Source: Rhodospirillales bacterium 47_12_T64 (GTDB lineage Bacteria; Pseudomonadota; Alphaproteobacteria; Kiloniellales; Kiloniellaceae). Taken from it: a stretch of DNA of 8,365 nucleotides. Below are positions 6,387 through 8,365 of this stretch, piece by piece. The position numbers were made by a program, and so were the translations under genes. Position 1 is the stretch's first letter. Every line of letters starts with the position of its first letter. The notes beneath the pieces are model-generated. The model did not search any database. It was not told the origin of the DNA and saw only the letters and a program-made list of their open reading frames with translations. Where the stretch lies: contig MABB01000118.1 in assembly GCA_002162915.1 (NCBI GenBank), positions 3,229 to 11,593 on the forward strand, read 5' to 3'.

Positions 6387-6670
6387 AACAGACCTGTATT
6401 GTATCGAGACAACAACTCAGCTGGAAAAGATCTCTTGCAACCACAGTTCTAATTGGCGCAGGTTTCCTACTGGTTGCTTGCGGCAAGGTCGGGAGTTTGG
6501 ATCGGCCGGGTGGAGACCAAGCTTACCCTCAACAGTATCCCTATCCGCCCGCAGTGACACCTAACGCTTCAACCGGATCAGCCGAAGCCATACCGGATGA
6601 AAACCTCCTTCCGGAGAGTCTTAATATACGTAAGAACTCCAGAACAACGACGAAGACATACGGACAATAA
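6383..6670 (+). CDS. lptM: LptM-like small lipoprotein
   Basis: This is a 95-residue lipoprotein. Basic residues up to K15-R16 are followed by a hydrophobic stretch (17-32) and the lipobox LVAC, with lipidated Cys at residue 33. The mature start [11 protein letters not shown] follows the CGxxGxLxxP pattern of LptM (YifL), which in Escherichia coli helps the LptD-LptE lipopolysaccharide translocon reach its correctly disulfide-bonded form. The K-G-P core of that pattern is altered here to K-V-G-S. The rest is low-complexity, rich in Pro, Tyr and Gln (48-60), with a basic tail. Placement between argH and lysA agrees with the family habit of sitting beside lysine and diaminopimelate genes. The ATG overlaps the argH stop (ATGA) and has the strong ribosome site AGGGAAAGG at 6366-6374. 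Lipoprotein is near certain; the LptM role is inferred. Confidence 0.8.
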   Translation: MKQTCIVSRQQLSWKRSLATTVLIGAGFLLVACGKVGSLDRPGGDQAYPQQYPYPPAVTPNASTGSAEAIPDENLLPESLNIRKNSRTTTKTYGQ

Positions 6671-6672
6671 AT

Positions 6673-7941
6673 ATGAGTGCCTTTGAATATCGTAACGGCA
6701 AGCTCCACATAGAGAACTTGCCGCTGGAAGACATTGCTCGCGAAGTGGGTACGCCGTTCTTCTGTTACTCCACACAAGCAATGGTGAATGCTTACAATTC
6801 CTTTGCAACTGCGCTCACAGATGCTGGTGTGAAAGGTACGATATGCTACGCGCTCAAGGCGAATTCTAATCAATCTGTCATTCAGACTCTCGCCAAAGCT
6901 GGCGCCGGTGCCGACGTTGTCTCAGAAGGAGAACTTCGCCGTGCTCTGGCTGCGGGTGTAGATCCTAAAAAAATCGTTTTTGCTGGTGTTGGCAAAAAGC
7001 CGAGTGAAATGGCTGCCGGACTAAAGGCAGGTATCCTTCAGTTTAACGTCGAATCGCTCCCCGAACTGGAAGCACTTTCCAGTGTCGCAAAACAGCTTGG
7101 CGTAACAGCACCTGTAGCTTTTCGAATAAATCCCGATGTCGATGCAAAAACCCATGCCAAGATTTCTACAGGTAAAGCTGAGAATAAGTTTGGTATCGAT
7201 ATACCAAGCGTTCGCAATTTTGTTGAGCGAGCAGAAGCTCTGCCCAATATCGCGATCGAAAGTCTCGCGGTACACATTGGCTCCCAGCTTACAGACGCAA
7301 GTCCGTTCAAAGACGCATTCGAACGCTTGGCCAAGCTCTATAAAGACTTAAAAGCGGCAGGCCTGCCGCTAAAGCGTATCGACTTTGGCGGCGGATTAGG
7401 TATCCAATACAAGGATGAAACACCGCCAGATCTTAGTGAATACGCAAAAGCCGTCAGCGATGTCATGCAAGATCTGGATGCAGAGTGTATTTTTGAACCC
7501 GGACGCTTTCTTGTGGGCAATGCAGGCGTTTTGGTTACGGAAACCATCTATGTCAAAGAGAGTACAAACAGGCGCTTCCTAATCGTTGATGCCGCCATGA
7601 ACGATTTGATCAGACCATCGCTTTACGATGCTTGGCACGACATCACGCCATTGAACCAGCCTGCTCCCGATGCAGAAATCACGCCTTGTGATATCGTTGG
7701 TCCGATTTGTGAATCAGGTGATACTTTTGCAAAACAAAGACCCCTACCAGAGGTAAAAGCCGGTGAGTTTGTCGCGATGGAATCTGCAGGGGCCTACGGG
7801 GCTGTCATGTCATCGAGTTACAATACCAGATTGAATGCTCCCGAAATCTTGGTCAAAGGTGATCAATATGCGATTGTACGTAAACGCATTGATTATGATA
7901 CACTGATAAAACAGGACATTCTGCCAGATTGGCTTTCTTAG
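6673..7941 (+). CDS. lysA: Diaminopimelate decarboxylase
   Basis: This PLP enzyme removes CO2 from meso-diaminopimelate to give lysine, the last step of the pathway, in the cytoplasm as a dimer. At 422 residues it has the standard fold-type III layout: an alpha/beta barrel and then a beta domain. K62 in CYALKANSN binds PLP. HIGSQ (201-205), the glycine loop DFGGGLG (237-243) and EPGR (275-278) hold the phosphate. CESGD (346-350) supplies the cysteine from the partner subunit, and AGAYG (372-376) the conserved tyrosine. It starts two bases after the lipoprotein stop with only a weak ribosome site (ACGGA, 6660-6664), suggesting dependence on upstream translation. No lysine riboswitch is possible directly upstream because coding sequence abuts it. 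A hairpin covers its stop codon. Confidence 0.98.
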   Translation: MSAFEYRNGKLHIENLPLEDIAREVGTPFFCYSTQAMVNAYNSFATALTDAGVKGTICYALKANSNQSVIQTLAKAGAGADVVSEGELRRALAAGVDPKKIVFAGVGKKPSEMAAGLKAGILQFNVESLPELEALSSVAKQLGVTAPVAFRINPDVDAKTHAKISTGKAENKFGIDIPSVRNFVERAEALPNIAIESLAVHIGSQLTDASPFKDAFERLAKLYKDLKAAGLPLKRIDFGGGLGIQYKDETPPDLSEYAKAVSDVMQDLDAECIFEPGRFLVGNAGVLVTETIYVKESTNRRFLIVDAAMNDLIRPSLYDAWHDITPLNQPAPDAEITPCDIVGPICESGDTFAKQRPLPEVKAGEFVAMESAGAYGAVMSSSYNTRLNAPEILVKGDQYAIVRKRIDYDTLIKQDILPDWLS

Positions 7942-7971
7942 GTTACCCTTAGAAAGCTCGCACTAGAAAGC
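7932..7971 (+). repeat. Hairpin over the lysA stop with a competing repeat
   Basis: GCTTTCTTAGG (7932-7942) pairs with CCTTAGAAAGC (7947-7957) through ten base pairs and one T-T mismatch around the loop TTAC. The lysA TAG at 7939-7941 lies in the left arm. The right-arm motif TAGAAAGC is repeated at 7964-7971 and could pair with the same left arm, so two exclusive hairpins are possible. No T-run follows, so it is not a standard terminator. The rest of 7972-8029 shows only the AAAGGA ribosome site at 8012-8017. Confidence 0.5.
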
Positions 7972-8029
7972 CCACAACTGTTTAAGGGCGGTATGTCCAA
8001 ATGAGCCTGCCAAAGGAACATATGGACCG

Positions 8030-8365
8030 ATGGAAAATGCCGCCAAAAAACAAAGTGTAAATGCATCAGGAACCTCTCGGCCTGAACCCAGACTGCCTTG
8101 GAAGACAAATTTAACAACTTTTCTAACCAGGCTTGTCCTCTTGTGGGAAGCCTTCTTGTCTGCCTCATGGGCATTTTGGGCCACACTTTTTGCCACCATA
8201 ATCATTATACTTCTAGGTATCCCCTCCCAATTACCAGCTTGGGCTCATGTCACCTTTCTTCTGGTTACGGGGGTCTTGTTACTAATCACAGGATCTTGGG
8301 CGGCACTCAAATTAAAGATACCAGATCGGCATGCGGCTTTTAGGAGACTTGAGCATACCAATAAC
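8030..8365 (+). CDS. TIGR02302 / DUF4175 family membrane protein, N-terminal part
   Basis: This is an open frame of 112 codons running off the window end, starting at the ATG at 8030 (MENAAKK). A polar N-terminus of about 25 residues leads to LTRLVLLWEAFLSASWAFW. Two hydrophobic segments follow, about 43-63 and 71-90, then DRHAAFRRLEHTN. This arrangement, with R-L-V-L-L-W-E before the first membrane span and the RRLE after the second, is the recognisable start of the large TIGR02302/DUF4175 proteins of alphaproteobacteria, which commonly follow lysA. Their function is unknown to me; members are long, with a low-complexity C-terminal region that is not in this window. The start is chosen because no earlier in-frame start fits, with AAAGGA at 8012-8017 about 12 bases upstream. 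It is probably part of the argH-lysA transcription unit. Confidence 0.82.
   Translation, partial: MENAAKKQSVNASGTSRPEPRLPWKTNLTTFLTRLVLLWEAFLSASWAFWATLFATIIIILLGIPSQLPAWAHVTFLLVTGVLLLITGSWAALKLKIPDRHAAFRRLEHTNN

Noticed and set aside
8098..8343. 81-codon plus-strand frame near the right end
   Set aside because: It overlaps the TIGR02302 frame, which gives two clean membrane spans and recognisable family residues.
1..8365. Defence island, CRISPR, prophage or transposon content
   Set aside because: All long frames are housekeeping genes in a familiar alphaproteobacterial order; no repeat arrays, integrase, transposase or tRNA was seen.

Overview
The window carries ordinary chromosomal housekeeping genes of an alphaproteobacterium with moderate GC content. 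The assignment rests on protein types and gene order: a small HIG1-type twin-membrane protein next to a PduO-type adenosyltransferase, etfBA and a 3-hydroxyacyl-CoA dehydrogenase, then a TlpA-like thioredoxin divergent from argH, a LptM-type lipoprotein, lysA and a TIGR02302/DUF4175 membrane protein. From memory, this neighbourhood recurs across alphaproteobacteria. Genus cannot be told from this sequence alone; a Rhodospirillales, Sneathiella or Kiloniella-like lineage would fit.

Left part (1-3349, all + strand). The window opens in the last third of a Nudix hydrolase of the DUF4743 type. A 135-base gap with nested inverted repeats leads to the 65-residue HIG1 protein. A second structured gap leads to the PduO-type cob(I)alamin adenosyltransferase. 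A strong promoter-like sequence (TTGACA, 17 bases, TAAAGT) precedes etfB-etfA, the two subunits of electron transfer flavoprotein. They are two bases apart and are closed by a textbook hairpin-plus-T terminator.

Middle (3350-4924). A complete 3-hydroxybutyryl-CoA dehydrogenase (+) converges on a membrane-anchored periplasmic thioredoxin-fold protein (-). Between them lies a perfect 17-bp hairpin that can terminate transcription in both directions.

Right part (4974-8365, + strand). argH, the LptM-like lipoprotein and lysA are packed as an operon, with a 4-base ATGA overlap and then a 2-base gap. A hairpin sits on the lysA stop codon. The window ends inside the N-terminal membrane region of a TIGR02302 family protein.

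Functionally, the left half concerns beta-oxidation-type catabolism: the dehydrogenase acts on 3-hydroxyacyl-CoA and ETF carries acyl-CoA dehydrogenase electrons toward quinone, with an adenosyl-B12 supply enzyme nearby. The right half joins arginine and lysine synthesis to envelope proteins. I found no phage, transposon, CRISPR, defence or toxin system. The most open items are the conserved proteins of poorly known role (HIG1, LptM-like, TIGR02302) and several structured intergenic regions.
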